A DNA stretch of 32,083 nucleotides from Desulfobulbaceae bacterium (GTDB lineage: Bacteria > Desulfobacterota > Desulfobulbia > Desulfobulbales > BM004), in assembly GCA_002868955.1 (NCBI GenBank), contig PKTW01000149.1, positions 1-32,083 of the forward strand, read 5' to 3'. The translations under genes were made by a program, and so were the position numbers. The notes under the pieces are model-generated. The model made no database searches. It saw only the letters and a program-made list of their open reading frames with translations, and was not told where the DNA came from. Of the stretch, positions 8,537 through 16,813 are shown one piece after another. The stretch's first letter is position 1. The number at the start of each line of letters is the position of its first letter.

Positions 8537-9069
8537 TAAATTTACCTCCTCAAAAAGATTAACCTTTACGGCTCCGCCAGGGGCGAAACCCGTTTGTTAC
8601 TCTATACCAAATCAGGTTGTCTCAGCTCTAACTATGCGCATTTCAATACTGAGCCAGCCCGAATAACAAAAATATATTTTCACCCCGTTACCCCTAGGGG
8701 GAAAAATCCATTTCCCCACATCAGCCGGGAGTAAATTAGCCATTTTTCCCGGTTTGCCGAAACTGCATGGAACTGCCAGGAAACCAGTACACCTGAACAC
8801 AACTATATGAAATTTTTAACTATCTGTTTTTCTTCGCGTTCAGGAAGCAATTATGACTGAACCGTCACTCATTTTTTGCGACATCGGATGTATAATTTGT
8901 CACATATTAAATGTCAAGAAAAAAACTATTTAATTGGCACCTTAAGGGGGAAAAGCAAAAAAACAGATAAAAAAAGCAAGAGTATCTCAGTAAGAAGTAT
9001 TGGAGAAATATAACAGTTCGTGAGGAGCAAAAGGAGATTAAATGAAGTAATTTTTACAGCATAATTTTT
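8537..9069. other. 533-base gap between ftsK and aprB, mostly apr leader
   Basis: I see no convincing gene. On the minus strand it holds the candidate aprBA promoter (8889-8917) and a predicted leader of about 345 bases. The leader has two neighbouring hairpins: CCGGGA/TCCCGG (8725-8752) and GGGGAAA/TTTCCCC (8698-8717). A 62-codon minus-strand frame at 8612-8800 has no recognisable motif and I do not call it. No clear terminator is visible just after ftsK. Confidence 0.6.
8889..8917 (-). promoter_or_regulatory. Candidate promoter of aprBA
   Basis: On the minus strand a perfect TTGACA (8912-8917) is followed by 17 bases and TATACA (8889-8894). The predicted start is near 8882. The plus strand from 8898 to 8917 reads TTGTCA, 8 bases, TGTCAA, an imperfect inverted repeat overlapping the -35 region that could be an operator. 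The operator role is inference. Confidence 0.65.
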
Positions 9070-11211
9070 CTAGTAATTCTTGCGGGCAAGGACCTCCCTT
9101 GGCTTCGAGCCGTCACCAGGCCCCACAATGCCTTCCTTTTCCATGATTTCGATCATGCGAGCCGCCCGGTTATAACCGACCCGTAAACGCCTCTGCACCA
9201 TGGAGATGGAAGCCTGCCCGGTTTCACAGACAAGGGCTACGGCCTCATCATATTTTTCATCGTAGTCGTCCTCACCAATACCGTTATAGTCACCGCTGTC
9301 TTCCTCAACAGCCACGAGGACCGATTCGTCATAGCGGGCCGTACCCTGCTCTTTCAAGAATTCAATAACCCGCTCCGTTTCCTTCTCGGAAATATAGGAG
9401 CCATGGATGCGCTGCATCCTGGCCTTGCCCGGAGGCAGAAAGAGGGAATCTCCGTCGCCGAGCAGCTGTTCAGCTCCACTCATGTCAAGAATTGTCCTCG
9501 AGTCAACCTTGGAGAATACCTTGAATGAGATCCGCGTGGGGAAGTTCGCCTTGATCAATCCGGTCAGTACATCTACAGACGGCCTCTGCGTTGCCAGGAT
9601 GAGATGCATGCCTGCCGCCCTGGCCATTTGCGCCAGGCGGGCAATCGATTCCTCAACCTCGCGGGATGAAATCATCATCAGGTCTGCAAGCTCATCGACA
9701 ACGATAACAATGAGTGGCAGCTTTTCCTCTGCCACCTGGTTATAGGAGGCAAAGCTTTTAACGCGCATCTCATCAAGCAGCATATAGCGGCGCTCCATTT
9801 CACGCACCGCCCACTGCAGTGCCCTGTTCGCCATTTTCGGATCAACGACAACCGGATGCAGCAGGTGGGGGATATCCTCATAACCTGAAAGCTCAATGCG
9901 CTTAGGATCGATAAGCAGGAAGCGCACCTCATCCGGAGTGGATTTAAAAAGAATAGAACAGATAATGGAATTGATGCCGACACTCTTACCGGAACCCGTG
10001 GCACCGGCAATAAGCAGGTGGGGCATTTTGGCCAGGTCCGCGACAACAGGCTGACCCACAACATCCTTGCCCAGTCCCAGAGTCAGCTTGGAAGTTGAAT
10101 TCTTAAATGTCTCACTGGAGAGAATATCCCGGATGTAAACGATCTCTCTTTGCGGATTAGGGATCTCAATTCCCAACGCAGCCTTACCTGGAATCGAACC
10201 TACGATCCTGACACTTTCCGCCTTCAATCCCATGGCCAGATCATCTGCCAGGGAGACAATACGGGTTATCTTGATGCCGGGTGCCGGGGCAAACTCATAC
10301 GTAGTGACAACCGGCCCCGGAGAAATACCTTCTACCTTGCCGGAAATGCCAAAATCACGCAGTTTGTTCTCAAGCATTTTACTCACGGTATAGTAATGCT
10401 CCAGCGCTACCTCATTTCCCGCTGCATCCACCTTATCCAGCAGGCCTATACCCGGCAGACGATACTCGCCCGAAGATACAGGCGTTACCCGGAAATCCTG
10501 GTCTTCTTCCTCCGTCTCTTCCATTCTAACCGGCTCGTTCACACTGGGGATAGAATTTGATATCTTTGGTTCCTGCAAAATGTCCTTTGTGGTTTTTTCT
10601 TTTTTGGGTTTGGCCTCGCTTTTCTGGAAATAGCTTTCACCGATGCGGCCATAAGCTGCAGTCAGAAGTTTCTTGCCAACAAAGTATGGTGAGAAGCGCA
10701 CAGCAAGCATGAGGGAGAATATGAGCAGGAGCAGGAGCAAGAGAATGGCTCCCGGGGTGCCGAGATAGGTTTTGAGAAAATACGCGAGCCAGCTTCCCGC
10801 CTTACCACCGGCAGGGTAATAACGCCCCGCTATGGCGATAAAATCTCCTTCAGCAGAATACAGGATGCCCAGGAGACTGCTGCTGGCAATCAGAATGCCG
10901 ACACTGCCCAGAAAGATTAAGGGCAGCCGTTCAAAATCAGCGGTCCTGGAAAAGAACTGAACTGAGAAGAAAACAAGCAGGATAACAAACCAGAAAGAAC
11001 TGATACCAAGCAGGGACATAAGACCCCAGGCAATGAGGTGACCGATGGTGCCGCACCAGTTAAATGCCGACGTATACGAGGCTGCGTTTAAGATAGGCAG
11101 CGAGTAGCTCACAAGACACAGAAGCAGAAACACCGCAGCAAAGAGCCCGGTAACGGCAATTGCTTCCTGGGCAAAACTTGGTCCATCCAGCTTTTTAGTT
11201 TTTTTTGCCAT
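9070..11211 (-). CDS. ftsK: DNA translocase FtsK/SpoIIIE
   Basis: 713 residues. FtsK is a membrane-anchored hexameric pump that moves chromosome ends through the division septum. Hydrophobic segments lie at about 16-38, 57-83, 96-118 and 150-172. A charged linker (about 195-255) precedes the motor. Walker A is GATGSGKS at 403-410 and Walker B is IVIVVDE ending at Asp506-Glu507. The C-terminal winged-helix gamma domain contains SISMVQRRLRVGYNRAARM, the DNA-orienting element. The linker is short, closer to SpoIIIE than to the very long E. coli linker. It is the last gene of the rib-nusB block, 29 bases after nusB. Confidence 0.96.
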   Translation of the reverse strand: MAKKTKKLDGPSFAQEAIAVTGLFAAVFLLLCLVSYSLPILNAASYTSAFNWCGTIGHLIAWGLMSLLGISSFWFVILLVFFSVQFFSRTADFERLPLIFLGSVGILIASSSLLGILYSAEGDFIAIAGRYYPAGGKAGSWLAYFLKTYLGTPGAILLLLLLLIFSLMLAVRFSPYFVGKKLLTAAYGRIGESYFQKSEAKPKKEKTTKDILQEPKISNSIPSVNEPVRMEETEEEDQDFRVTPVSSGEYRLPGIGLLDKVDAAGNEVALEHYYTVSKMLENKLRDFGISGKVEGISPGPVVTTYEFAPAPGIKITRIVSLADDLAMGLKAESVRIVGSIPGKAALGIEIPNPQREIVYIRDILSSETFKNSTSKLTLGLGKDVVGQPVVADLAKMPHLLIAGATGSGKSVGINSIICSILFKSTPDEVRFLLIDPKRIELSGYEDIPHLLHPVVVDPKMANRALQWAVREMERRYMLLDEMRVKSFASYNQVAEEKLPLIVIVVDELADLMMISSREVEESIARLAQMARAAGMHLILATQRPSVDVLTGLIKANFPTRISFKVFSKVDSRTILDMSGAEQLLGDGDSLFLPPGKARMQRIHGSYISEKETERVIEFLKEQGTARYDESVLVAVEEDSGDYNGIGEDDYDEKYDEAVALVCETGQASISMVQRRLRVGYNRAARMIEIMEKEGIVGPGDGSKPREVLARKNY

Positions 11212-11240
11212 CCAAGAAAATAATTCTGTCAGGTTTACAA

Positions 11241-11675
11241 TCAGACGGTCTTCGTCTTGTTCTCAGCCCCGGAGTTTTCCGCCCGGGCCATAACATCCAG
11301 GATGCCGTTGATAAAGGAGCCTGAATCATCCGTTGAATAACGCTTGGCTATTTCAACTGCTTCGTTGATCGCCACGCTTGTTGGGACATCATCGGTAAAG
11401 TGCAGCTCAAAAACAGCAAGGCGCAAAATATTGCGGTCAATGACCGACATTCTTTCAAGGCGCCAGTTCTCCGCGTACCTGCTGATCAGCAGATCTATTT
11501 CTTCCCTTTTCCCTTGCACACCACCCAAAAGCTTCTCGGCGTAGGGGATGGCTTTCTTGTTTACCTGGAAATGGGCACAGAATTCTTCGAAATCCAAAAG
11601 TAAAGCCTCTCCGGCCAATTCTCCCTGATACAAAGCCTGCAGAGCAAGTTCTCTGGATTTACGCCTTGTTCCCAT
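11241..11675 (-). CDS. nusB: Transcription antitermination factor NusB
   Basis: 144 residues. NusB binds boxA RNA together with S10 (NusE) in rRNA antitermination. The signature elements are the N-terminal RRKSRELALQALYQGEL, the central RNILRLAVFEL and the C-terminal TSVAINEAVEIAKRYSTDDSGSF in one helical domain. The ATG at 11675 has no strong ribosome binding site. It sits 21 bases after ribH, and the ribH-nusB pairing is common in bacteria. Confidence 0.95.
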   Translation of the reverse strand: MGTRRKSRELALQALYQGELAGEALLLDFEEFCAHFQVNKKAIPYAEKLLGGVQGKREEIDLLISRYAENWRLERMSVIDRNILRLAVFELHFTDDVPTSVAINEAVEIAKRYSTDDSGSFINGILDVMARAENSGAENKTKTV

Positions 11676-11696
11676 GTATTTGCCGGTGATTCCCGA

Positions 11697-12161
11697 CTAA
11701 ATCTGATTGAGGAGGTTTATCATCTCAATGGCAGCCAAGGCAGCTTCACTTCCCTTATTGCCGGCCTTGGAACCTGCCCTTTCAATGGCCTGTTCGATAG
11801 TGTCAGTAGTGAGAACCCCGAAGATTGTCGGAACCCCGGAATCAAAGCCAACCTGGGCAATTCCCTTGGCAGCCTCATTGGCAACCAGGTCGTAATGGGA
11901 GGTGGCTCCTCGAATAACGGCACCTAAACAGATGATAGCATCATAATTGCCAGATTTTGCCATTTTCTGAGCCATCATCGGAATTTCAAAAGCACCCGGA
12001 ACACGTACGACGTCGATAGCATCTTCTTCTGCCCCGGACCTGAGCAGGGTATCAAGGGCCCCCTCAAGAAGCCTTTCCGAAACAAACGAATTGAACCGGG
12101 AAACAATTATGCCAAACTTCTTTCCTGTTGCCTGCAGATCTCCTTCAATATATGTCGCCAT
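11697..12161 (-). CDS. ribH: 6,7-dimethyl-8-ribityllumazine synthase
   Basis: 154 residues. RibH condenses 5-amino-6-ribitylamino-uracil with 3,4-dihydroxy-2-butanone 4-phosphate. Seen are SRFN near the start, VPGAFEIP (substrate-binding) and [12 protein letters not shown], with the catalytic histidine region. The start is taken as the ATG at 12161, which has AGAGG 5 bases upstream. A TTG one codon earlier is too close to that site. It lies in the ribE-ribBA-ribH-nusB block. Confidence 0.96.
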   Translation of the reverse strand: MATYIEGDLQATGKKFGIIVSRFNSFVSERLLEGALDTLLRSGAEEDAIDVVRVPGAFEIPMMAQKMAKSGNYDAIICLGAVIRGATSHYDLVANEAAKGIAQVGFDSGVPTIFGVLTTDTIEQAIERAGSKAGNKGSEAALAAIEMINLLNQI

Positions 12162-12235
12162 CAATTCCTCTCCTTGTGCAATCGCTTATAGTCTCCGCAT
12201 GCATAGAACCACCTATTATGCAATACTTGCTTACA

Positions 12236-13459
12236 TTATATTTCGGTGTTTTCCGGCAGATCCAGGAGGTGCCCCATTTTATTTTTTTTGCACTTCAGGT
12301 ACGAAATATTCTCCGGTACCGGTTTTATTTGAATGGACAGGCGCCTGGTCACTTCCAGATCGTAGCCTTCAAGTCCCACGATCTTCTTGGGATTGTTTGT
12401 GAGCAGACACATCTTGCGCACGCCTAAATCCCGTAAAATCTGGGCCCCGATGCCATAGTCCCGCAAATCCGGTTTGAAACCGAGCTCCAGGTTGGCATCC
12501 ACTGTATCAAGCCCTTCATTATCCTGCAAGGCATAGGCTTTCAGCTTGTTTATCAAACCGATGCCGCGGCCTTCCTGGCGCATGTAAAGAATAACCCCGG
12601 TGCCAGCAGCAGAAACCATGCGCATGGCTTCCTGCAACTGGCTGCCGCAATCACAGCGGTCAGACCCAAAGACATCGCCGGTGAGGCATTCAGAATGCAC
12701 CCGCACCATAATCTCCTTATCAGGGTCGATCTCGCCTTTGACAAGGGCAAGGTGCTCATGCTTATCAACATCATTGGCATAGACAATAGCCTTGAACTCG
12801 CCTCCGAAATGTGAGGGCAGTCGGGCTTCAACCGCCCGATGCACCAGAGTATCCCGCCGCAAACGGTAAGCCACGAGATCAGCAATGGTCGCTATCTTCA
12901 TGCCATGTTCGGCTGCGAATGCCTCAAGATCAGGCATGCGGGCCATGGTCCCGTCATCCTTCATTATTTCGCAGATCACGCCTGCAGGCATCATCCCAGC
13001 CAGCCGCGCTAGATCAACAGAGCCCTCTGTCTGGCCTGTTCGTTCAAGTACGCCGCCCCTTCTGGCACGCAATGGAAAAATATGCCCCGGGCTTACAATA
13101 TCCTCAGGTTTTGCCGCCATATTAACCGCTACCTGGATCGTCCTGGCCCTGTCCGCTGCTGAAATACCTGTTGTCACCCCGGTTCTTGCCTCAATACTGA
13201 CAGTGAAACCAGTTTCAAAGGGCGACTTGTTCTTCTTAACCATCATGGGCAGATCCAGTTTTTTTACCTGGGCCCGGTCAAGGGTCAGGCAGATGAGGCC
13301 CCGTCCGTACCTGGCCATAAAGTTAATTGCCTCAGGGGTGACTGCCTCTGCGGCCATGCACAGATCACCTTCGTTTTCCCGGTCCTCGTCATCCACCAGG
13401 ATGACCATCTTGCCGGCCTGGATATCTTCTATCACCTCTTCAATTCTGGAGACTGCCAT
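12236..13459 (-). CDS. ribBA: Bifunctional DHBP synthase / GTP cyclohydrolase II
   Basis: 407 residues, the usual fused length. The N-terminal half (to about 205) is 3,4-dihydroxy-2-butanone 4-phosphate synthase, with the acidic DDEDRENEGDL motif at 23-33 and RTGQTEGSVDL. The C-terminal half is GTP cyclohydrolase II, with SECLTGDVFGSDRCDCGSQ giving zinc ligands Cys258, Cys269 and Cys271, then RQEGRGIGL. Both committed steps of riboflavin synthesis are therefore here. A purine-rich AAGG lies about 10 bases before the ATG. Confidence 0.97.
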   Translation of the reverse strand: MAVSRIEEVIEDIQAGKMVILVDDEDRENEGDLCMAAEAVTPEAINFMARYGRGLICLTLDRAQVKKLDLPMMVKKNKSPFETGFTVSIEARTGVTTGISAADRARTIQVAVNMAAKPEDIVSPGHIFPLRARRGGVLERTGQTEGSVDLARLAGMMPAGVICEIMKDDGTMARMPDLEAFAAEHGMKIATIADLVAYRLRRDTLVHRAVEARLPSHFGGEFKAIVYANDVDKHEHLALVKGEIDPDKEIMVRVHSECLTGDVFGSDRCDCGSQLQEAMRMVSAAGTGVILYMRQEGRGIGLINKLKAYALQDNEGLDTVDANLELGFKPDLRDYGIGAQILRDLGVRKMCLLTNNPKKIVGLEGYDLEVTRRLSIQIKPVPENISYLKCKKNKMGHLLDLPENTEI

Positions 13460-13507
13460 AAATCTATACCTTCAACTTTCACTAAGGATACTTACCCTTG
13501 TATATAA

Positions 13508-14167
13508 TTATTTCATGAAACCATACTTGGCCAGAAATTCCGGATTTATTCCCCCTTGAGATTGTTGGGGGTCACCCGGATCCGCCTGCAGCAATTTTTC
13601 CACATACTTGCCTATCAGGTCCACCTCAATATTAACCGAGTCCCCTTTCCTCAGTGTTCCCAGGAGCGTTACTTCAAGGGTATGAGGAATAACCACGATG
13701 GTGAATGTTTTATCGTCACAGCTGTTGACGGTAAGACTGGTACCATCGATGGCAATGGAGCCCTTTTCAATAATATATTTACCCAATCCCCTCGGAACTC
13801 CGAAAGTGAACTGGACAAAGTCTCCCACCGGCCGCCGTTCCAGAACCGCTGACACTGCATCCACATGCCCGCTGACCATGTGGCCCCCAAGCCTGTCGCT
13901 CAAACGCAGGGCTCTTTCCAGGTTAATCTTGCTCCCCACTGACAGATTGCCAAGGTTTGTGCGGTCCAGACTCTCCGGGGAAATATCAACCGCAAACGCT
14001 CTTGTGCTGATATTCTTGGCGGTCAAACAAACACCATTTACCGCAATGGACTCTCCCTCTTCCGGATCGGTCAGGTCAAAATCAGACTCAAGGCTTAATA
14101 TCATGCCGCTGCCTGAAGACCTTTTCGCAACAACTTTTCCCTTGCCCAGAATTATGCCGGTAAACAT
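13508..14167 (-). CDS. ribE: Riboflavin synthase (alpha chain)
   Basis: 219 residues, built from two lumazine-binding beta barrels. It dismutates two 6,7-dimethyl-8-ribityllumazine molecules into riboflavin. The start MFTGI, the first-repeat SIAVNGVCLT and GGHMVSGHVD, and the second-repeat SIAIDGTSLTVN are hallmark motifs. AGGGA precedes the ATG. It is the first rib gene after the TPR/HEAT genes, with a 60-base gap in which no FMN riboswitch is recognisable. Confidence 0.95.
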   Translation of the reverse strand: MFTGIILGKGKVVAKRSSGSGMILSLESDFDLTDPEEGESIAVNGVCLTAKNISTRAFAVDISPESLDRTNLGNLSVGSKINLERALRLSDRLGGHMVSGHVDAVSAVLERRPVGDFVQFTFGVPRGLGKYIIEKGSIAIDGTSLTVNSCDDKTFTIVVIPHTLEVTLLGTLRKGDSVNIEVDLIGKYVEKLLQADPGDPQQSQGGINPEFLAKYGFMK

Positions 14168-14227
14168 TTTAATTCCCTGTAATATTCTAACTAGAGCCGC
14201 CTACTGCTTCCTGCAGCTCTTGGGATC

Positions 14228-14815
14228 TTAAACGGCGTCCTGTTCAACCTGCACCGCCTTGTCCATGAATTCCTGAGCTTGTATGTTATGTTTGAAATTC
14301 TTATGAATTGAAGCAATCGTCCTATACGTATCAGCCGACTTCTGCCGCTCCCCCATCTCAAGGTAGAGTTTTGCCAACTCCTCCATGACATTAACTGTGC
14401 CGGCAGGGTTATTATAACCTGCGTAGATATCTATGACATTAAGATAAATGTTTACCGCCTTATCATACTGCTTCAGGGCTCTTTGGGCGGCGCCCATCTT
14501 TTTTTGCAGGGCGATGAGACTGAACATGTCATTTTCCTTATCACATATTGTATAAGCCCGCTGATAATGTGCAATTGCCTTTTCGTGGTTTTGCCGTGCC
14601 GCGCATATGTCTCCGAGCTGGTCCGAGGCATTTGCCACTCCCTGGTCATCCCCGTTCTGCTCAAACCCGACCAGGGCATTATGAAAAAATGATGCCGCCT
14701 GGGCCTCATCACCTGCCGCGCGCAACTCCTTACCCTTATTATAATCAGCCCGGGCCGGATCTTCTGCTTCCCTGGGTTCCTCGTTTATATCCTGATTCTC
14801 TTTTTGCTCATTCAC
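14228..14815 (-). CDS. TPR-repeat protein, function unknown
   Basis: 195 residues from a GTG start at 14815. A TTG eight codons earlier is the alternative. I prefer GTG because GAAGGAG lies 9 bases upstream and the GTG overlaps the end of the preceding gene by 8 bases (GTGAATGA), suggesting coupling. The first 25 residues are highly charged (Lys, Glu). From about residue 30 there are four or five helix pairs of TPR type, such as NKGKELRAAGDEAQAASFF and YDKAVNIYLNVIDIYAGY. There is no signal peptide, so it is probably cytoplasmic and a protein-protein scaffold. No catalytic motif is visible. It lies between the HEAT-like gene and ribE. Confidence 0.8.
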   Translation of the reverse strand: MNEQKENQDINEEPREAEDPARADYNKGKELRAAGDEAQAASFFHNALVGFEQNGDDQGVANASDQLGDICAARQNHEKAIAHYQRAYTICDKENDMFSLIALQKKMGAAQRALKQYDKAVNIYLNVIDIYAGYNNPAGTVNVMEELAKLYLEMGERQKSADTYRTIASIHKNFKHNIQAQEFMDKAVQVEQDAV

Positions 14816-15944
14816 TTTCTTTTTCTCCTTCTGCTTCAATCAGTTGCATAGCTTCTTTGGCAAGGGTTCCCAAGTCTGTCTTTACAGGCAGCCCGTTCTC
14901 ATAAATTATCAGCATCGTTGTATCGTCCTGCAGCGCCATGATTCTGCCCGCCACTTCTTTTGCCTGTAGCCGGCCTAAAAGCCTTACCATGTACCCTTTG
15001 ACTGCAGCAACCGGGCTGTCAAGGAGCCCTATGAGCTGGTAAAAAGAGGTATTCCTGACCAGATCGGGCCGCTTCTCGGCAATGGTCCCAAGGGCCCATA
15101 ACACCTGTGCCCGGGTTGAGGGATCGCCGATATAGGCCAAAAGATGCCGGGTAAAAGAGCCGTAAATATCAGGACGTGCAGCAATAATGGAACCGATTGA
15201 TTCCACGGCACCCCAGTTGGAAGCAGCTGAATCGGAACAGGCCTCAAACAGCAGGTGTAACAGGTCACTCACCATACCGGGCTTGCGCATTGCAACCCTG
15301 CTGCACACCTCACCAATGAAACTGGCAATGGCCCAGCGCTTTGCTTCATCAGGTTCATAGAGTTGGCGCTGCAGCAAACGCAGTGTTTTCTTATCATCAA
15401 AACACAAGGCCACAAGGCCGTCCGCATCCCGGTTTTGCACCATGTCTCTGACAAGGTTCTTATTTGCTTTTTTCTTTTCCCTCTTGGTCGGTCCTTCGCT
15501 TTTCTCCTGGATTTTTTTTACTGAGGCAAAGGATTTGGCAGCTGCAGAACTGTCTTTCTCTTTAGTGCTGGCGCTCAGGTTTGTCACATTTTCCTGCAGA
15601 CGGATAAAATAGAGGACTCCCCGGATTATCCTGCCATCCAAGTTCCTGGTTTCCACAACCTGGTGGGTCACCTCGTCATAATCTTCAATGCGCCCGGTCA
15701 GATAGTCCTGTTCTGGCAGGAGGTCCCAGGCCAGTTCCCAGTTATCCCCACAGGCATGAACCAGACACTCTACTATGGCGGCGCCGATATTAAAGCCGCT
15801 GGGGTCACTGGCATAAACCGCTCCGCATCCACAACTACCAAGCGAAAACTCTCCCAGCTTCCGCTTATCCGGATATTGCGGCCTGCCAACATCCTGGCCA
15901 CAGAATGGGCACCAGGGCTTGGTCTTCAAGGTAGTTCTGGCCAT
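14808..15944 (-). CDS. Zinc-ribbon / HEAT-like repeat protein (DVU0298-like)
   Basis: 378 residues. The N-terminus has Cys12-X2-Cys15 and Cys38-X-Cys40 (WCPFCGQ and SCGCGAVY), a probable zinc or metal ribbon. A linker of about 125-165 is rich in Ser, Lys and Glu. The second half (about 170-350) is helical repeats of the HEAT/PBS-lyase type, for example AKRWAIASFIGEVCSRVA and RAQVLWALGTIAEKRPDL. From memory this resembles the family labelled DVU0298 in sulfate reducers, but I could not check it. Its ATG lies one base after the stop of the upstream TPR gene (TGACATG) without a clear ribosome binding site, so reinitiation is likely. Function is unknown; it may be a scaffold or assembly factor. 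Confidence 0.75.
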   Translation of the reverse strand: MARTTLKTKPWCPFCGQDVGRPQYPDKRKLGEFSLGSCGCGAVYASDPSGFNIGAAIVECLVHACGDNWELAWDLLPEQDYLTGRIEDYDEVTHQVVETRNLDGRIIRGVLYFIRLQENVTNLSASTKEKDSSAAAKSFASVKKIQEKSEGPTKREKKKANKNLVRDMVQNRDADGLVALCFDDKKTLRLLQRQLYEPDEAKRWAIASFIGEVCSRVAMRKPGMVSDLLHLLFEACSDSAASNWGAVESIGSIIAARPDIYGSFTRHLLAYIGDPSTRAQVLWALGTIAEKRPDLVRNTSFYQLIGLLDSPVAAVKGYMVRLLGRLQAKEVAGRIMALQDDTTMLIIYENGLPVKTDLGTLAKEAMQLIEAEGEKESE

Positions 15945-15945
15945 G

Positions 15946-16578
15946 TCAGGAAATTTCTTGGTTTAAGGCATCGATAAACCGCCGATCAACTTCATAACCA
16001 AGCCCTATTGCCTTGTCAGCATGTTTTCTCGCCGCTTCATAATCACCGTTATAATAAAAGGCCACTGCAAGGTTATTCTGGGTCATTGGAAAATCAGGCT
16101 CCAATTGGGCAGCCTTCTGGGCCGCCTCCAAAGCCTTTTCATCGTTTCTGAGCATAAGATGGACCGAGGTCATATTAAGCCACACGGTCACCAGACTCGG
16201 GTCATGCCTGACAGCATCTGTATAGTATTCCAAAGCCTTTAGGGCCTCCCCCCTGTTCTGCCAGATCAAACCGAGGTTGGCATGGGCCTGGGCAGAAGCC
16301 TGGTTGATATTCAGTGCCTGCTCGTTAACCGCCTGGGCTTTATCAATGTTACCCATGTCAAAGTAAAGTGCCCCCAGATTAATAAGGCTTTCCACGGAAA
16401 ATGGATCGAGTTCAATGGCCTTTTCCAGTGCAGCCACCGCTTTGTCAAAATACCCGGCCTTGCGATAAACGAGCCCGAGGTGATGATACGCCATTACCGA
16501 TCCCGGCTTCTCAACGCATTTCTGCTCCATTTCGGCAATAACTTTACTTAAGTCTTCCTGCTTGCTCTTCTCTGACAT
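15946..16578 (-). CDS. TPR-repeat protein, function unknown
   Basis: 210 residues made almost entirely of canonical TPR units. Examples are AYHHLGLVYRKAGYFDKAVA, ESLINLGALYFDMGNIDKAQ and AHANLGLIWQNRGEALKALE, five to six repeats from about 28 to 205. There is no signal peptide or membrane segment. AAGG lies about 9 bases before the ATG. It leads a unit of three consecutive, nearly overlapping repeat-protein genes behind the candidate promoter at 16751-16778. A complex among the three products is plausible but is inference. Confidence 0.8.
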   Translation of the reverse strand: MSEKSKQEDLSKVIAEMEQKCVEKPGSVMAYHHLGLVYRKAGYFDKAVAALEKAIELDPFSVESLINLGALYFDMGNIDKAQAVNEQALNINQASAQAHANLGLIWQNRGEALKALEYYTDAVRHDPSLVTVWLNMTSVHLMLRNDEKALEAAQKAAQLEPDFPMTQNNLAVAFYYNGDYEAARKHADKAIGLGYEVDRRFIDALNQEIS

Positions 16579-16750
16579 GGATACTTTCCTTATTATTCAG
16601 TTGATTTGGTTTTGTCTGGTCAAAACATGCTTCGTTTTGTCAGGCAACAGAACCAGCTTCAGTTGCCTTTACTTCCCAGTTCCGGGAACTTGCAGCCAAC
16701 GGGCGGAAAATCTTTGCATTTTTGCTGTATCCCGCAAAAAATTTCCATAC

Positions 16751-16778
16751 AATATAGACATGAAACCCGGATACGCAA
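16751..16778 (-). promoter_or_regulatory. Candidate promoter of the TPR-HEAT-TPR-rib unit
   Basis: On the minus strand TTGCGT (16773-16778) is followed by 16 bases and TATATT (16751-16756). The start would be near 16744. The roughly 165-base leader contains two hairpins: AGGCAAC/GTTGCCT (16642-16668) and CAAAAC/GTTTTG (16621-16639). Confidence 0.5.
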
Positions 16779-16813
16779 GGGGAAAAACAGATAATACACA
16801 AATGAAGGGTTGT

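Noticed and set aside
8612-8800. 62-codon minus-strand frame in the aprB leader
   Set aside because: No recognisable motif and no ribosome binding site, and it overlaps the two hairpins; treated as leader sequence.
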